Part shown: one piece after another, positions 32,863 to 44,500 of the stretch
Layout of the letters: each line of letters starts with the position of its first letter
How positions within the stretch are numbered: position 1 is the first letter of the stretch
NCBI RefSeq assembly: GCF_036850765.1
Contig: NC_089493.1
Location: 216,378,744-216,442,743 of the forward strand
DNA: 64,000 nucleotides
Direction: 5' to 3'
DNA from: Saccopteryx bilineata
Lineage: Eukaryota > Chordata > Mammalia > Chiroptera > Emballonuridae
Translations under genes and position numbers: made by a program
The notes under the pieces: model-generated
The model's database searches: none
What the model saw: only the letters and a program-made list of their open reading frames with translations
What the model was told of the DNA's origin: nothing

Positions 32863-35231
32863 GCAGCGCGTCCGACAGCTCTCCCCTAAATCACAACAAA
32901 TTTATCAACTAGAAACAGAAAAATTTATCCTCGGAGCATTCCGGAGTTCCACACAAACTGAAAGCAAAAGGACTGTTATCACTTGAATCTGAGAGACGAG
33001 GGTGTGGAGGAAGCTACCGCAGCGAGACGCTCATTCAAGCCGCCAGGGAGTGCGCCCGCGGTGAGTCAGCCCATATACTTGGGAACCGCAAGCCGCCGCG
33101 AGCGGCCGACCGCAAGCCACCGCGAGCCCGCGAGCTGCCGCGAACCCCCGCGAACCCCCGCGAACCGCCACCGCGAGCGGCCGCCATGAGCCGCAGCACG
33201 CGCGCCCGGTCCGGTTGAGCACTGCTGACGTTCCCAGCGGCCCGCACACTGCGAGTGGGGGTCGCCGGCCACCGGTGCCCGGAGCGCCCCATTCGCGCGC
33301 GTGCCTTGGGCATTCCACGCGCCCAGGGCGCCCTACTGGCCCGCACACCCAGGGGGCTCCATTATCCTGCGCCTGGTGCGGTCCAGCCGCCAGCGGCCGG
33401 GCGATCGGGAGAGGCTTGGGAGATTCTCTCCATGGGCGGGGCACCTCACCCAGCCATTCAAGCTAACAATCAAGCGTTGGGGGAGGGGTGCGCGCAGGCA
33501 GCCTAAAATACCTTCGGAAACACAGCTGCGACCCAATCACTGAAATTAGCTTAACCCATAAAATCTGCGCACCCTCGATTCTAATTGATAAGATCTCTCT
33601 CAGTTCAGCGATCCAAGACAAGAGGCGTGATATTTTTTAGTGCCTCTCCGTAAAGGGGCGGGGGCAACTTCTGATTGATAGAGCCTCCATATTCAGGGAT
33701 AAACGCTAACAAGAAGGACTTGGCAGATAATAAGGTCTATACTACACTAGTCGTAAGCAGAGACTAGTGCCTCTTCTTCCCTGCAAAAACAGGCTACAAA
33801 GTGTGGAAAGCCTGGGTTGAGAGGTCCAACTAAATGATAGGCGCTGAACAGTCACCTTGACAACAATTGACTCCCACCCCCGCCTGATTACACTGGAGGC
33901 CCTGACTCAGAGCCTTTCCCAAAGCCTTGCACTGAGTGGGGATAGAGTGGGGATTTCCCAGCTCTTTGAGCCTCTTACTCCCCAGGCAGAAGCAGTTGCA
34001 GCCTTATAGCTGGATCACCAGGCTGCTAATTCAGAAAGGGGGGACTAGGAGAGAGACTCCAGGAAAGCAAACTCTCTCATCGTTGGACCCGGCAAACGCC
34101 AACAAGCCTTTACTTCCAGCAAGACTAAAGCCAATTATATGACATTGCCATAGAATCCCATCAACTGCAAATCCCTAACTAAGAGTGACACAGGGGCAGA
34201 GCCTGGGGTACAGAGTCACCGACTAGGAAGAGGGAGAGAAAAGAAAAAGGAAGAAGTTAACCTCTCAAAATCAAGAAAAACCCACAGACTTTACAACTTG
34301 ATCCACTAATTTTTTTTTGTTGTTGTTGTTGTTGCTTGTTTCTTCTATCTTTTTGCCTTTATTTCCTCCACCTCGGTCCTTCTATTCTCTGCCCATCTTA
34401 TGCTTCCCCTTTCTTGAATTACACTACCCATGAGTGTTGCATTTTATTTTTCTTCTTCATCCTCACCCTCCTTTAAGGTTATACTCCAAAACACTTAACT
34501 CTCACTCTCTCCTCTTTTGTTTTTTTTTTTTGTCTTGCTTTATTTTGTTTTTTTCTCCTCCTATTTTATTTCTTCCTTCGTTTTTCTCTTTTTTTTATTT
34601 TTGCCTTTCTACTCGTTTTTTCTTTTCTCATTTTACTTTCCTCCCATATAATCCTCAATCACGAACAAATTAGTTAATTTGGGACTCAAGGCTTTTTTTT
34701 GGTTTTATTTCTCTTTTTTGCTTTTGTTTTTATTTTTTTTTCTCTTGTTTGTTTATTTTTGTGGCATTTTGGGTCCTCCCAACCCAAGGTCTCCATTGTA
34801 TTTAGTCTTCGCTCCACTTAATACAACAGATTTTTACTTATTATTTTTATTTTTTCTTCTTTATTATTCTTTTTTGGTCCTTTTTTCTGATTCCCTCTTA
34901 TCCCTCTCATTATATCTCTTAGTTGACCATCACTTACAAGCAAATCATCTTATGCTTGTCTAAGATTTTCTTCCTTTTTTTTTTTTTTTTTTTTTGCATT
35001 TAGTAGGTCCCTACTCCCTTTTTTTGCCCCTTGAACTCTTCACCCAAAATCAGGCCCTCCATTATAGGCATGATATTTCCCTGAGGAGGGGAGAGGAGGG
35101 AAAGAGAAGAGAGAAAAAAGGGGGAAATAATAAATTATTACTGTTTTTTTTTTGTGGGGTGTTTTACCCTTTTTTTTTTTTTTTTACTCTTTATTAATTC
35201 TAATTAGTGCTATCAATAAGACCACCCTCAG
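32863..35231 (+). promoter_or_regulatory. LINE-1 5' UTR: CpG-rich promoter and pyrimidine-rich leader
   Basis: The first part (about 33000-33460) is strongly CpG-rich, with a degenerate array of 'ccgcgagc'/'gcgaaccccc' units at about 33090-33190, including three consecutive gcgaaccccc-like units. The middle (33460-34300) is of ordinary composition. The last ~0.9 kb (34310-35215) is T/C-rich with T runs and almost no purine tracts until 35075. The open frames in these parts, including the antisense 137-codon frame at 33031-33444 and the two sense frames at 34434-34963, look like by-products of composition. The promoter role is established for L1 5' UTRs; the pyrimidine leader is a lineage feature whose role I cannot state. 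Confidence 0.75.
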
Positions 35232-36227
35232 ATGCCGATAAGAAAGAGGAAATCAAATATTATGGATACAAAAGAAAGAGAGGTAACACAAATAGATGTG
35301 GAAAAATCTATGGAGAAAAGACTTAACATATTGGAAGCCTTGGAGCTAAATGACAGAGAATTTAAACTAGAAATCTTAAAAATACTCAGAGATATACAAG
35401 AAAACACAGAAAGGCAATATAGGGAGATCAGAAAACAACTCAATGAACACAAAGAATATATTACCAAGGAAATTGAAACTATTAAAACAAATCAAACAGA
35501 AATGAAAAACTCAATTCATGAGCTGAAAAACGAGGTAACAAGCTTAGCTAACAGAACAGCCCAGATTGAAGATAGGATTAGTGAAATAGAAGACAAAAAA
35601 CTTGAGGCACAACAGAGAGAAGAAGAAAGAGACTCAAGAATAATAAAAAATGAGAAAGCCCTACAGGAATTGTCTGACTCCATCAGAAAGAATAACATAA
35701 GAATAATAGGTATATCAGAGGGAGAAGAGAAAGAAAATGGAATGGAGAATATACTCAAACAAATAATAGACGAGAACTTCCCAAGCCTGTGGAAGGAACT
35801 AAAGCCTCAAATTCAAGAAGCAAACAGAACACCAAGTTTTCTTAACCCCAACAAACCCACTCCAAGGCACATCATAATAAAGATGACACAAACCAATGAC
35901 AAAGAAAAAATTCTCAAGGCAGCCAGGGAAAAGAAGAGTACAACATATAAAGGAAGGCCTATTAGATTATCATCAGATTTCTCAGCAGAAACTCTACAAG
36001 CTAGAAGAGAGTGGACCCCAATATTTAAAGCCCTGAAAGAGAGGAACTTTCAGCCAAGAATACTATACCCATCAAAGCTATCCTTCAAGTATGAAGGAGA
36101 TATAAAAACATTCACAAATACAGAAAAGATGAGAGAATTTATCAACAGAAAGCCCCCACTCCAGGAAATACTAAGGGGGGTTTTCCAACCAGATTCAAAG
36201 AACAAAAGAAAACAACACCACAAGTAA
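35232..36227 (+). CDS. LINE-1 ORF1 protein (RNA-binding chaperone), intact
   Basis: 331 residues, in the usual size range of L1 ORF1p. The first ATG after the pyrimidine leader is taken as the start; no in-frame ATG lies just upstream. A lysine/arginine-rich N-terminus is followed by a long coiled coil (about residues 30-150, heptad-rich with many E/K/I/L), an RRM domain (about 152-248, with the beta-strand RHIIIKM at 212-218) and a C-terminal domain (about 252-320) with the conserved ARREWTPIFKALKERNFQPR stretch at 257-276. It trimerises and binds L1 RNA in the cytoplasm to form the retrotransposition particle. No stop or frameshift is present, so it could be translated. Next comes ORF2 after a 325-bp spacer. 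Confidence 0.95.
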   Translation: MPIRKRKSNIMDTKEREVTQIDVEKSMEKRLNILEALELNDREFKLEILKILRDIQENTERQYREIRKQLNEHKEYITKEIETIKTNQTEMKNSIHELKNEVTSLANRTAQIEDRISEIEDKKLEAQQREEERDSRIIKNEKALQELSDSIRKNNIRIIGISEGEEKENGMENILKQIIDENFPSLWKELKPQIQEANRTPSFLNPNKPTPRHIIIKMTQTNDKEKILKAAREKKSTTYKGRPIRLSSDFSAETLQARREWTPIFKALKERNFQPRILYPSKLSFKYEGDIKTFTNTEKMREFINRKPPLQEILRGVFQPDSKNKRKQHHK

Positions 36228-36552
36228 CAGCTCCACCAAGAACACAATAAAACCAAACTTAAACTGCGACAACAAAGGAAAAAAAGGGGGAAGAGGATGG
36301 AGATTAACAGTAGCAAAGGATGATGAAGTGCAGAAATACTTATAAGATAGGGTACTACAATGAATATGGTAGGTACCCTTTTCATTACTTAATGGTAACC
36401 ACCCTTAAAAAAACCACCACAAAAACACTTGACTTAAAAAAGGTAGCAACAGAGGAAAGAAGTATGGAACACAAACAAACAAAAACAAATGATAGAAAAA
36501 CAAAAGAGAAGAATCAAACTAGATATAAAACTAACAGAAAGCAATTTATAAA
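36228..36552 (+). other. LINE-1 inter-ORF segment with an 80-codon frame overlapping ORF2 start
   Basis: 325 bp separate the ORFs, long compared with the 60-odd bases in human L1. An 80-codon ATG-started frame (36320-36562) reaches into ORF2: its TAG (36560-36562) lies seven bases after the A of the ORF2 ATG (36553). Such an overlap could favour reinitiation at ORF2. The frame has a low-complexity, Lys/Thr/Asn-rich reading and no recognised domain, so it may be chance. Confidence 0.55.
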
Positions 36553-39500
36553 ATGGCAGTAGGGAACCCACAAGTGTCAATAATTACACTAAATGTAAAT
36601 GGATTAAACTTACCGATAAAAAGACACAGAGTAGCAGAATGGATTAAAAAAGAAAATCCAACTATATGCTGCCTACAAGAAATACATCTAAGCAACAAGG
36701 ATAAAAACAAATTCAAAGTGAAAGGCTGGAAAACAATACTCCAAGCAAACAACACCCAAAAAAAAGCAGGTGTAGCAATATTCATATCTAATAATGCTGA
36801 CTACAAGACAGAAAAAGTACTCAGAGACAAAAATGGTCATTTCATAATGATTAAGGGGAAGTTGAATCAAGAAGACATAACAATCCTTAATATATATGCA
36901 CCAAACCAAGGAGCACCAAAATATATAAGACAGCTACTTATTGACCTTAAAACAAAAACTAACAAAAATACAATCATACTTGGAGACCTCAATACACCGC
37001 TGACGGCTCTAGATCGGTCATCCAAACAGAGAATCAATAAAGATATAGTGGCCTTAAACGAAATACTAGAACACCTGGATATGATAGACATCTACAGGAC
37101 ACTTCATCCCAAAGCGACAGAGTATACATTTTTCTCTAGTGTACATGGAACATTCTCAAGAATTGACCATATGTTGAGCCACAAAGACAATATCAGCAAA
37201 TTTAGAAAAATTGAAATTGTACCAAGCATATTTTCTGATCATAAAGCCTTGAAACTAGAATTCAACTGCAAAAAAGAGGGGGAAAAACCCACAAAAATGT
37301 GGAAACTAAACAACATACTTCTAAAAAATGAATGGGTCAAAGAAGAAATAAGTGCAGAAATCAAAAGATATATACAGACAAATGAAAATGAAAATACGAC
37401 ATATCAGAATCTCTGGGATGCAGCAAAAGCAGTAATAAGAGGAAAGTTCATATCACTTCAGGCCTATATGAACAAACAAGAGAGAGCCGAAGTAAACCAC
37501 TTAACTTCACACCTTAAGGAACTAGAAAAAGAAGAACAAAGACAACCCAAAACCAGCCGAAGAAAGGAGATAATAAAAATCAGAGCAGAAATAAATGAAA
37601 TAGAGAACAGAAAAACTATAGAAAAAATCAATAAAACAAGGAGCTGGTTCTTTGAAAAGATCAACAAAATTGACAAACCCTTGGCAAGACTCACTAAGGA
37701 AAAAAGACACAGGACTCAAATAAATAAAATCCAAAATGAAAGAGGAGAGATCACCACAGACATCATAGAAATACAAAGAATTATTGTAGAATACTATGAA
37801 AAATTATATGCCACCAAATACAACAATCTAGAAGAAATGGATAAATTCCTAGAACAATACAACCTTCCTAGACTGAGTCATGAAGAAGCAGAAAGCCTAA
37901 ACAGACCAATCAGCAGGGAGGAAATAGAAAAAACTATTAAAAATCTCCCCAAAAATAAAAGTCCAGGCCCAGACGGTTATACTAGTGAATTCTATCAAAC
38001 ATTCAAAGAAGACTTGGTTCCTATTCTACTCAAAGTCTTCCAAAAAATTGAAGAAGAAGCAATACTTCCAAACACATTTTATGAGGCCAACATAACCCTC
38101 ATACCAAAACCTGGCAAGGATGGAACAAAGAAAGAAAACTACAGACCAATATCTCTAATGAATACAGATGCTAAAATACTAAACAAAATACTGGCAAACC
38201 GAATACAACAACATATTAAAAAAATAATACATCATGATCAAGTGGGATTCATCCCAGAATCTCAAGGATGGTTCAACATACGCAAAACGGTTAACGTAAT
38301 ACACCATATCAACAAAACAAAGAACAAAAACCACATGATCTTATCAATAGATGCAGAAAAGGCTTTTGATAAAATACAACACAATTTTATGTTTAAGACT
38401 CTCAACAAAATGGGTATAGAAGGAAAATATCTCAACATGATAAAGGCCATATATGATAAACCATCAGCCAACATCCTATTAAACGGCATAAAACTGAGGA
38501 CTTTCTACCTTAAATCAGGAACAAGACAGGGTTGTCCACTCTCTCCACTCTTATTCAACGTGGTGCTAGAAGTTCTGGCCAGAGCAATCAGACAAGACAA
38601 AGAAATAAAAGGCATCCGTATCGGAAAAGAAGAAGTAAAGCTATCACTTTTTGCTGATGATATGATCCTATACATCGAAAACCCGAAGGACTCCACAAAA
38701 AGATTATTAGAAACAATAAACCAATACAGTAAGGTCGCAGGATACAAAATTAACATACAAAAGTCCATAGCCTTTCTATATGCCAACAATGAAATATTAG
38801 AAAACGAACTCAAAAAAATAATCCCCTTCACGATTGCAACAAAAAAAATAAAATACCTAGGAATAAACATAACAAAGAACGTAAAGGACCTATATAATGA
38901 AAATTACAAAGCATTGTTAAGGGAAATCGAAAAAGATACAATGAGATGGAAAAATATTCCTTATTCTTGGATAGGAAGAATAAATATAATCAAAATGGCC
39001 ATATTACCCAAAGCAATATACAAATTTAATGCAATTCCCATCAAAATCCCTATGACATTTTTTAAAGAAATGGAACAAAAAATCATCAGATTTATATGGA
39101 ACTATAAAAAACCCCGAATAGCCAAAACAATCCTAAGGAAAAAGAATGAAGCTGGGGGCATTACAATACCTGACTTTAAACTATATTATAGGGCCACGAT
39201 AATCAAAACAGCATGGTATTGGCAAAAAAATAGACACTCAGACCAATGGAACAGAATAGAAAGCCCAGAAATAAAACCACATATATATGGTCAAATAATC
39301 TTTGATAAAGGGGCCAACAACACACAATGGAGAAAAGAAAGCCTCTTCAACAAATGGTGTTGGGAAAACTGGAAAGCCACATGCAAAAGAATGAAACTCG
39401 ACTACAGCCTGTCCCCGTGTACTAAAATTAATTCAAAATGGATCAAAGACCTAAATATAAGACCTGAAACAATAAAGTACATAGAAGAAGACATAGGTAC

Positions 39501-40050
39501 TAAAATCATGGACCTGGGTTTTAAAGAACATTTTATGAACTTGACTCCAATGGCAAGAGAAGTGAAGGCAAAGATAAATGAATGGGACTACATCAGAATT
39601 AAAAGTTTTTGCTCAGCAAGAGAAACTGATATCAAAATAAACAGACAGCCAACTATATGGGAACTGATATTTTCAAACGACAGCTCAGATAAGGGCCTAA
39701 TATCCAAAATTTACAAAGAACTCATAAAACTCAACAACAAACAAACAAGCAATCCAATAAAAAAATGGGAAGAGGACATGAACAGACACTTCTCCCAGGA
39801 AGAGATACAAATGGCCAACAGATATATGAAAAGATGCTCAGCTTCATTAGTTATTAGAGAAATGCAAATCAAAACTACAATGAGATACCACCTCACCCCT
39901 GTTAGATTAGCTATTATCAACAAGACGGGTAATAGCAAATGTTGGAGAGGCTGTGGAGAAAAAGGAACCCTCATTCACTGTTGGTGGGACTGTAAAGTAG
40001 TACAACCATTATGGAGGAAAGTATGGTGGTTCCTCAAAAACTGCAAATAG
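36553..40050 (+). CDS. LINE-1 ORF2 protein (endonuclease and reverse transcriptase), C-terminally frameshifted
   Basis: 1165 residues before a premature stop. The start ATG aligns with the family's. The endonuclease (1-240) keeps N14, E43, Y115, D145, N147, T192, D205, S228, D229 and H230, numbered exactly as in human ORF2p. The reverse transcriptase (about 450-780) has SID (D600) and FADD (D702, D703). The C-terminal Cys/His cluster has C1130, C1134, H1142 and C1147. ORF2p nicks target DNA and copies L1 RNA there. The only break found is at an A5 run (40036-40040), where one base seems missing. The frame then ends at TAG 40048-40050, short of the usual ~1275 residues. The rest of the protein is open in the next frame. 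With such a clean catalytic part this is a very young copy. Confidence 0.9.
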   Translation: MAVGNPQVSIITLNVNGLNLPIKRHRVAEWIKKENPTICCLQEIHLSNKDKNKFKVKGWKTILQANNTQKKAGVAIFISNNADYKTEKVLRDKNGHFIMIKGKLNQEDITILNIYAPNQGAPKYIRQLLIDLKTKTNKNTIILGDLNTPLTALDRSSKQRINKDIVALNEILEHLDMIDIYRTLHPKATEYTFFSSVHGTFSRIDHMLSHKDNISKFRKIEIVPSIFSDHKALKLEFNCKKEGEKPTKMWKLNNILLKNEWVKEEISAEIKRYIQTNENENTTYQNLWDAAKAVIRGKFISLQAYMNKQERAEVNHLTSHLKELEKEEQRQPKTSRRKEIIKIRAEINEIENRKTIEKINKTRSWFFEKINKIDKPLARLTKEKRHRTQINKIQNERGEITTDIIEIQRIIVEYYEKLYATKYNNLEEMDKFLEQYNLPRLSHEEAESLNRPISREEIEKTIKNLPKNKSPGPDGYTSEFYQTFKEDLVPILLKVFQKIEEEAILPNTFYEANITLIPKPGKDGTKKENYRPISLMNTDAKILNKILANRIQQHIKKIIHHDQVGFIPESQGWFNIRKTVNVIHHINKTKNKNHMILSIDAEKAFDKIQHNFMFKTLNKMGIEGKYLNMIKAIYDKPSANILLNGIKLRTFYLKSGTRQGCPLSPLLFNVVLEVLARAIRQDKEIKGIRIGKEEVKLSLFADDMILYIENPKDSTKRLLETINQYSKVAGYKINIQKSIAFLYANNEILENELKKIIPFTIATKKIKYLGINITKNVKDLYNENYKALLREIEKDTMRWKNIPYSWIGRINIIKMAILPKAIYKFNAIPIKIPMTFFKEMEQKIIRFIWNYKKPRIAKTILRKKNEAGGITIPDFKLYYRATIIKTAWYWQKNRHSDQWNRIESPEIKPHIYGQIIFDKGANNTQWRKESLFNKWCWENWKATCKRMKLDYSLSPCTKINSKWIKDLNIRPETIKYIEEDIGTKIMDLGFKEHFMNLTPMAREVKAKINEWDYIRIKSFCSARETDIKINRQPTIWELIFSNDSSDKGLISKIYKELIKLNNKQTSNPIKKWEEDMNRHFSQEEIQMANRYMKRCSASLVIREMQIKTTMRYHLTPVRLAIINKTGNSKCWRGCGEKGTLIHCWWDCKVVQPLWRKVWWFLKNCK

Positions 40051-40379
40051 AACTACCTTATGACCCAGCAATCCCTCTACTGGGTATATACCCCAAAACC
40101 TCAGAAACATTGATACGTGAAGACACATGTAGCCCCATGTTCATTGCAGCACTGTTCACAGTGGCCAAGACATGGAAACAACCAAAAAGCCCTTCAATAG
40201 AAGACTGGATAAAGAAGATGTGGCACATATACACTATGGAATACTACTCAGCCATAAGAAATGATGACATCAGATCATTTACAGCAAAATGGTGGGATCT
40301 TGATAACATTATAAGGAGTGAAATAAGCAAATCAGAAAAAAACAAGAACTACATGATTCCATACATTGGTGGAACATAA
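40041..40379 (+). pseudogene. Detached C-terminal end of LINE-1 ORF2
   Basis: After the break, about 112 residues of ORF2 C-terminus are open in the -1-shifted frame up to the stop at 40377-40379. The readable text includes LLGIYPK, MFIAALFTVAKTWKQP, DWIKKMWHIYTMEYYSAI and related segments typical of this end in mammals. With the preceding part this makes about 1275 residues, the usual family length, so one lost base accounts for the whole defect. This tail cannot be made as one polypeptide with the rest unless the ribosome shifts. Confidence 0.85.
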
Positions 40380-40662
40380 AAATGAGACTAAGAGACATGG
40401 ACAAGAGTGTGGTGGTTACCAAGGGTGGGGGGGGGGAGGGAGGACATGGGAGGGAGGGAGGGAGAGAGTTAGGGGGAGGGGGAGGGGCACAGAGAACTAG
40501 ATAGAGGGTGACGGAGGACAATCTGACTTTGGGCGAGGGGTTTGCAACATAATTTGATGACAAAATAACCTAGACATGTTTTCTTTGAATATATGTACCC
40601 TGATTTATTAATGTCATCCCATTACCATTAATAAAAATTTATTAAAAAAAAAAAAAAAAAAA
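40380..40662 (+). terminator. LINE-1 3' UTR: G-rich tract, AATAAA and poly(A)
   Basis: About 263 bp of 3' UTR precede the A tail (40644-40662). A G-rich tract (40423-40487, with runs of 3-10 G) can form G-quadruplexes, a feature also reported in other mammalian L1 3' UTRs. The AATAAA lies at 40630-40635, nine bases before the A tail. The same end is present as an antisense fragment at 5888-6112 in older form. Confidence 0.85.
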
Positions 40663-40673
40663 AGCAATACTCA
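40663..40673. repeat. Target-site duplication, right copy of LINE-1
   Basis: Exact second copy of agcaatactca, directly after the A tail. It fixes the 3' boundary of the element. Confidence 0.9.
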
Positions 40674-41385
40674 AAATTTGAGCACAGACAAATGAACTGG
40701 TATTAGAAAGTTAAGAAAATTAACAAGAGGGCTGGGACATTCAGGAAGTGAGATTAAAAATACAATGGCAAAGGTATATACACTTTGAGAGGAACCAAGG
40801 TATCAGCTTTAGTAGCTCTGACTGCTAAGAATCTGACTAAAGGTTGCTCTAAAATTTTCTCTATTCTTTGCATCAAATAGCTAAAGAGGGTGAATGGAGT
40901 TTCATTAATTCTTTTCAACTATAATTTTAAGAAGTACATTTCTTCAAAAAGAGTTGTTCCATTTTATCCTTTAGGAAGGAGAATTGTATTTTTTATTTTA
41001 TTAGTAAAGTCACTGATTTTTTAAAAATTATCTTTATACTTTACAATAGCAATTATACATTCTAGTACCCTGCTTACTTTAATTAATATCTAGTTTGCTA
41101 ATGAAAGAAGTGCCTTCAGCTTTACTTGAGGGTAAAGAAGAAACTAGCTACAAACTACTGATGATGGATCAGCCTGGGAACTCATCCTTAAGTTTACCTT
41201 GGCAACATGTAAGGTTAATTTGCCTCTAGATTACTTAAATGAAAATCATATTTGTTCTTCTGTCTCTCTTTTAGTTTAAGCTCTAAAGTTCCCCCATATG
41301 CAGTAAAAAAATCATGTAGTGGAGAGTAGGGTGAAAGTTACAGGTACAAGAGGAGGGTTCAGCTTCAGTCTACTTGAGTGCTAAT
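40674..41385. other. L2-like continuation and unannotated DNA
   Basis: The first ~90 bases (to about 40765; 'gagggctgggacattcaggaagtgag') continue the L2-like text broken by the LINE-1. The remainder holds no recognised gene or repeat. Confidence 0.4.
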
Positions 41386-41590
41386 ACAAGCTAACATTTT
41401 CAGTGTGCCAGGCAATGTTCTAAGGGCTTTGGATATACCAATGCTTTAATCCTTCTACATTAAAGCAAATATTGTTATTGTTTGCATTCTATACCTGTGA
41501 AAAATCTGAAGTACTAAAGTACTGTTAAACCAGTAAGTGGTACAGCTGAGTTTCAAATCAGACACTATGATTGTAAACCCCATGCTTTTC
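41386..41590 (-). repeat. MIR SINE fragment
   Basis: The + strand 'aagctaacattttcagtgtgccaggcaatgttctaagggctttgg', 'gctttaatccttctacatt', 'ctgtgaaaaatctgaagtac' and 'agtaagtggtacagctgagtttcaaatcagac' is antisense MIR in order. Confidence 0.75.
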
Positions 41591-44500
41591 TATTGTTCTT
41601 AGTTTTGTTCTGTTAAATAACAATACCTCTCCTTTAAATATATGAGGCTTATTTACACAAAACAGATGATTAAAAAAGTTTAGGTACTTATATCATTCAA
41701 GCTTAAAGAGTAGGAAACTGCTGCAGAAAGTAAAGAAATATTTTGTTATGGATTGTTCATTTGTTCAAATCAACAAAATGCCATTCATAAATGAAATAGT
41801 TTTCTACAGCCTTTTTTTGAAGTTGTCCATTCTTTAATCCACAAAAACATGTTATAGGTATGGTTATTATGTTGAGGGAGGTAGTGGAAGTAAAGACTAA
41901 TGGCTTTGGGATCAAGGTCTAACTTTAATCGGATAGAATTCTTTGATTGCAAGTGTACATGTCTTTGCATCAGCTTTGTTTACTTTTTATTTCAGGAAAA
42001 ATTCTTTGATGTTAAGATTTTCAAAGTTAAGATACGAGATGAAAGTCTGAAAAGATTATAAGAGAAAGAAGAAATGTAGTTTCCTGGAGCCAAAAATATA
42101 CAGACAACCCGTTCTGCAGAATGAAATAAAAGTGTCCCTCTCACACCTCTCACAACTGCTCTTCCACATACTTCCCCTGGTGAGAAGTGGCCACTTTGGG
42201 GTTTCACTAAGCAAAAACTCACCACCCAGGAGATGGACATCCTTAAAAATTAATGGATTTCTAAAGATGGTGAATGACTCCTGTCTCTCCCTTTGGCAAG
42301 CCCAACAGAGAACATAAAGGCCTAGGAGGAAAACAATTAGATTATCAAAACTCATTTCTCAAAGCTTTAGATCAAGATTATATGTTAGCAATGCCCTGAA
42401 AGTTAGTTATTTAGTGATTACTGTTAATTACCACCCAAACTTTCCACATCACAAGAATAAAAACAAATACTTTTATTTAAAATTTTGTTTAGCAAAAATA
42501 TCCCATGGTAATTATATTGCTGATTTCAATGTGCAAAAATAGCGAAATATGGTAGTTTTAACTGATTACCTTATAAATTCTATTAATTCAATTATTTATT
42601 TGGATGAGTATATTAATCAATTAGCCAGTAAATGGTCTGACTAATGGCTTGATAATAAAAACATTTTATGTAGTCTTTCACAAAACTCAAACCAAAAATT
42701 TTAATGTATTAGAATGATTCTGAACATGCATTCTTGTTATAAAAACTATTTAATCCAAAATAAATAGCTGAGGCTTTAAACAGACCTTTCAAAAATGATG
42801 ATGACTTATCCTTACACATAGATAATTATCCCATGAGTTAGATAAATGATTGCAAGCACTTTTGTAATATTATTGGAAAGATATAGCAAAAATAAACAAT
42901 ATTCAATAGAAATAGTAGCCTTTTCCCCCCTTTTTAAATAAGTTTATTTTTTGTTCTAAGCCTTGTTTGCTTAGATTATTCATATGAGAAGAATGGAAGC
43001 ATTTGGAGGAGGGGAATCATTTCACCAGTTTGCAAGGCAGATGGAAATGTAGAGAGTATCAATGCCAGCAATTTTCACATTGTTACATTGACTAACTTGC
43101 AAAGTAGCAGTTAGGTGGTTTACAGTTACAGTTATCTAAATCATCCTGTTTGCATCATCAACATATCACAACCTTTTTTTACATTGGAATTGTTCTTGCT
43201 TATCCATCCTATACAACTGAAAGTATTGAAAGCCAACTATAAATGCAATTTTATCCATCTTAGCCCTTCCTATGATTAGTAATAATTTATTTTCTTTCAG
43301 CAAGCTTGTTAAAATAATTGGGTATGAGATTCTGATGTCTCTTTATTTTTAAGGAAAGCTGGCTTACTGTGTATATTCCTTGATTTATAATTGTTCCTCA
43401 ACATGATTAGTTTCAAGGACATTTGCTACCACAGCTTGTTTCTTTAGACAGAGTTACTAAAGTTGTTATGATTCACTGTACAAATCCAGCAGAAGGTAGC
43501 TCAACCTTTCATGTGAGACACGAGAGGCTGTTACAACAAACAACTTAAGCATACAAATAGATGAACCACATTTCCAACTTTTAAGAGGAATAAAATCCCT
43601 TTATTTCTTGAGAAGAAGAATTATGGTGCTAATATTATATAAGTTATATTTAATTTTGGTTTGTGCAACAGGTTTTACCACATAAAATTTTTATTTAGCC
43701 TATCAGAGATAAATTCTTATATATAATCTTTTACCATGCAAAAAGTTTATTCTTTTATTTTCATCTTCTTATCAAGAGTAACCAAAATCATTTTCTTTCT
43801 ACTTGCAGTAAAAAAATAAATAACAGCTTACATTAGTGTTGAAGCTAAAATTATTTGAATTACAAACTGTATATAAAGATAGTCTAGTACATTTGACTTT
43901 TAGTGAATGATGCCCAGTCAATATTAAAGATACCATAGCAACTAGTCCAAACTGATCATCTCATTGCATAAAGCCTCTTTCCTTCTAAACAAATATTTCA
44001 GGTATAATTTACTTTCATATATCAACACAATACTACTTTTTTTAAAGAGTTATAAAAATAATTATAGATACTGACATTTGTTCCAAATGTAGAAGATAAA
44101 CTATATCATTCCATTTATTATATACAAATTTCAAGATATGTATTATATCTTCCTTAAAAATATTCTATTCAGTGACAAGGAAAAAACACAAACAAATATT
44201 CAAGGAAAGAAAAAAAAACTAGAAGATATCTGAATAAAGCAAAACTCTCTATTCAAATTATATGTAATTAATCAGCTTGATTACCCCCAAAGCACCAAGG
44301 AGTAACATTCCTGAGGCCCAAAGAATACCATCTGCTTTGCAGCCCACTCCTATTTTGCTTCTTTATGTGGGTTCCTAACTGCTTAAATATTAAGGTAAAT
44401 TTCAGGGGATTTGTAGCAATTCTAATGAAATGCAAAATATAATCAAGATGACACCTTGAAGAAAACTCAGATTAGGGGCTCTATGGCCTTGCTTGACCAT

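Larger units (their letters stand above)
32837..40662 (+). mobile_element. Full-length, near-intact LINE-1 retrotransposon
   Basis: The element runs from the base after an 11-bp direct duplication (agcaatactca, 32826-32836) to the end of a ~19-A tail just before the second copy (40663-40673). In order it has: 5' UTR (32837-35231), ORF1 (35232-36227), inter-ORF segment (36228-36552), ORF2 (36553-40050, with a frameshifted tail to 40379), 3' UTR with a G-rich tract, AATAAA at 40630-40635 and poly(A). It is not 5'-truncated, its CpG sites are preserved and ORF1 is open, so the insertion is recent. The only coding defect found is one homopolymer frameshift in ORF2. Its enzymes are of the type that normally mobilise the SINEs of the window. 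Confidence 0.95.

Noticed and set aside
33035..33543. Several overlapping frames on both strands of the CpG-rich L1 promoter
   Set aside because: High GC depletes stop codons in all frames. Only the 137-codon antisense frame was kept, as a weak finding because of its ORF0-like position.
34434..34963. Two sense frames of 79 and 94 codons with very hydrophobic readings
   Set aside because: They lie in the T-rich L1 leader, where runs of Phe, Leu and Ser codons arise automatically; no conservation or domain supports coding.
42040..42320. Exon-like, less AT-rich stretch with open frames on both strands
   Set aside because: No splice sites in a consistent frame and no recognisable protein; left unannotated.
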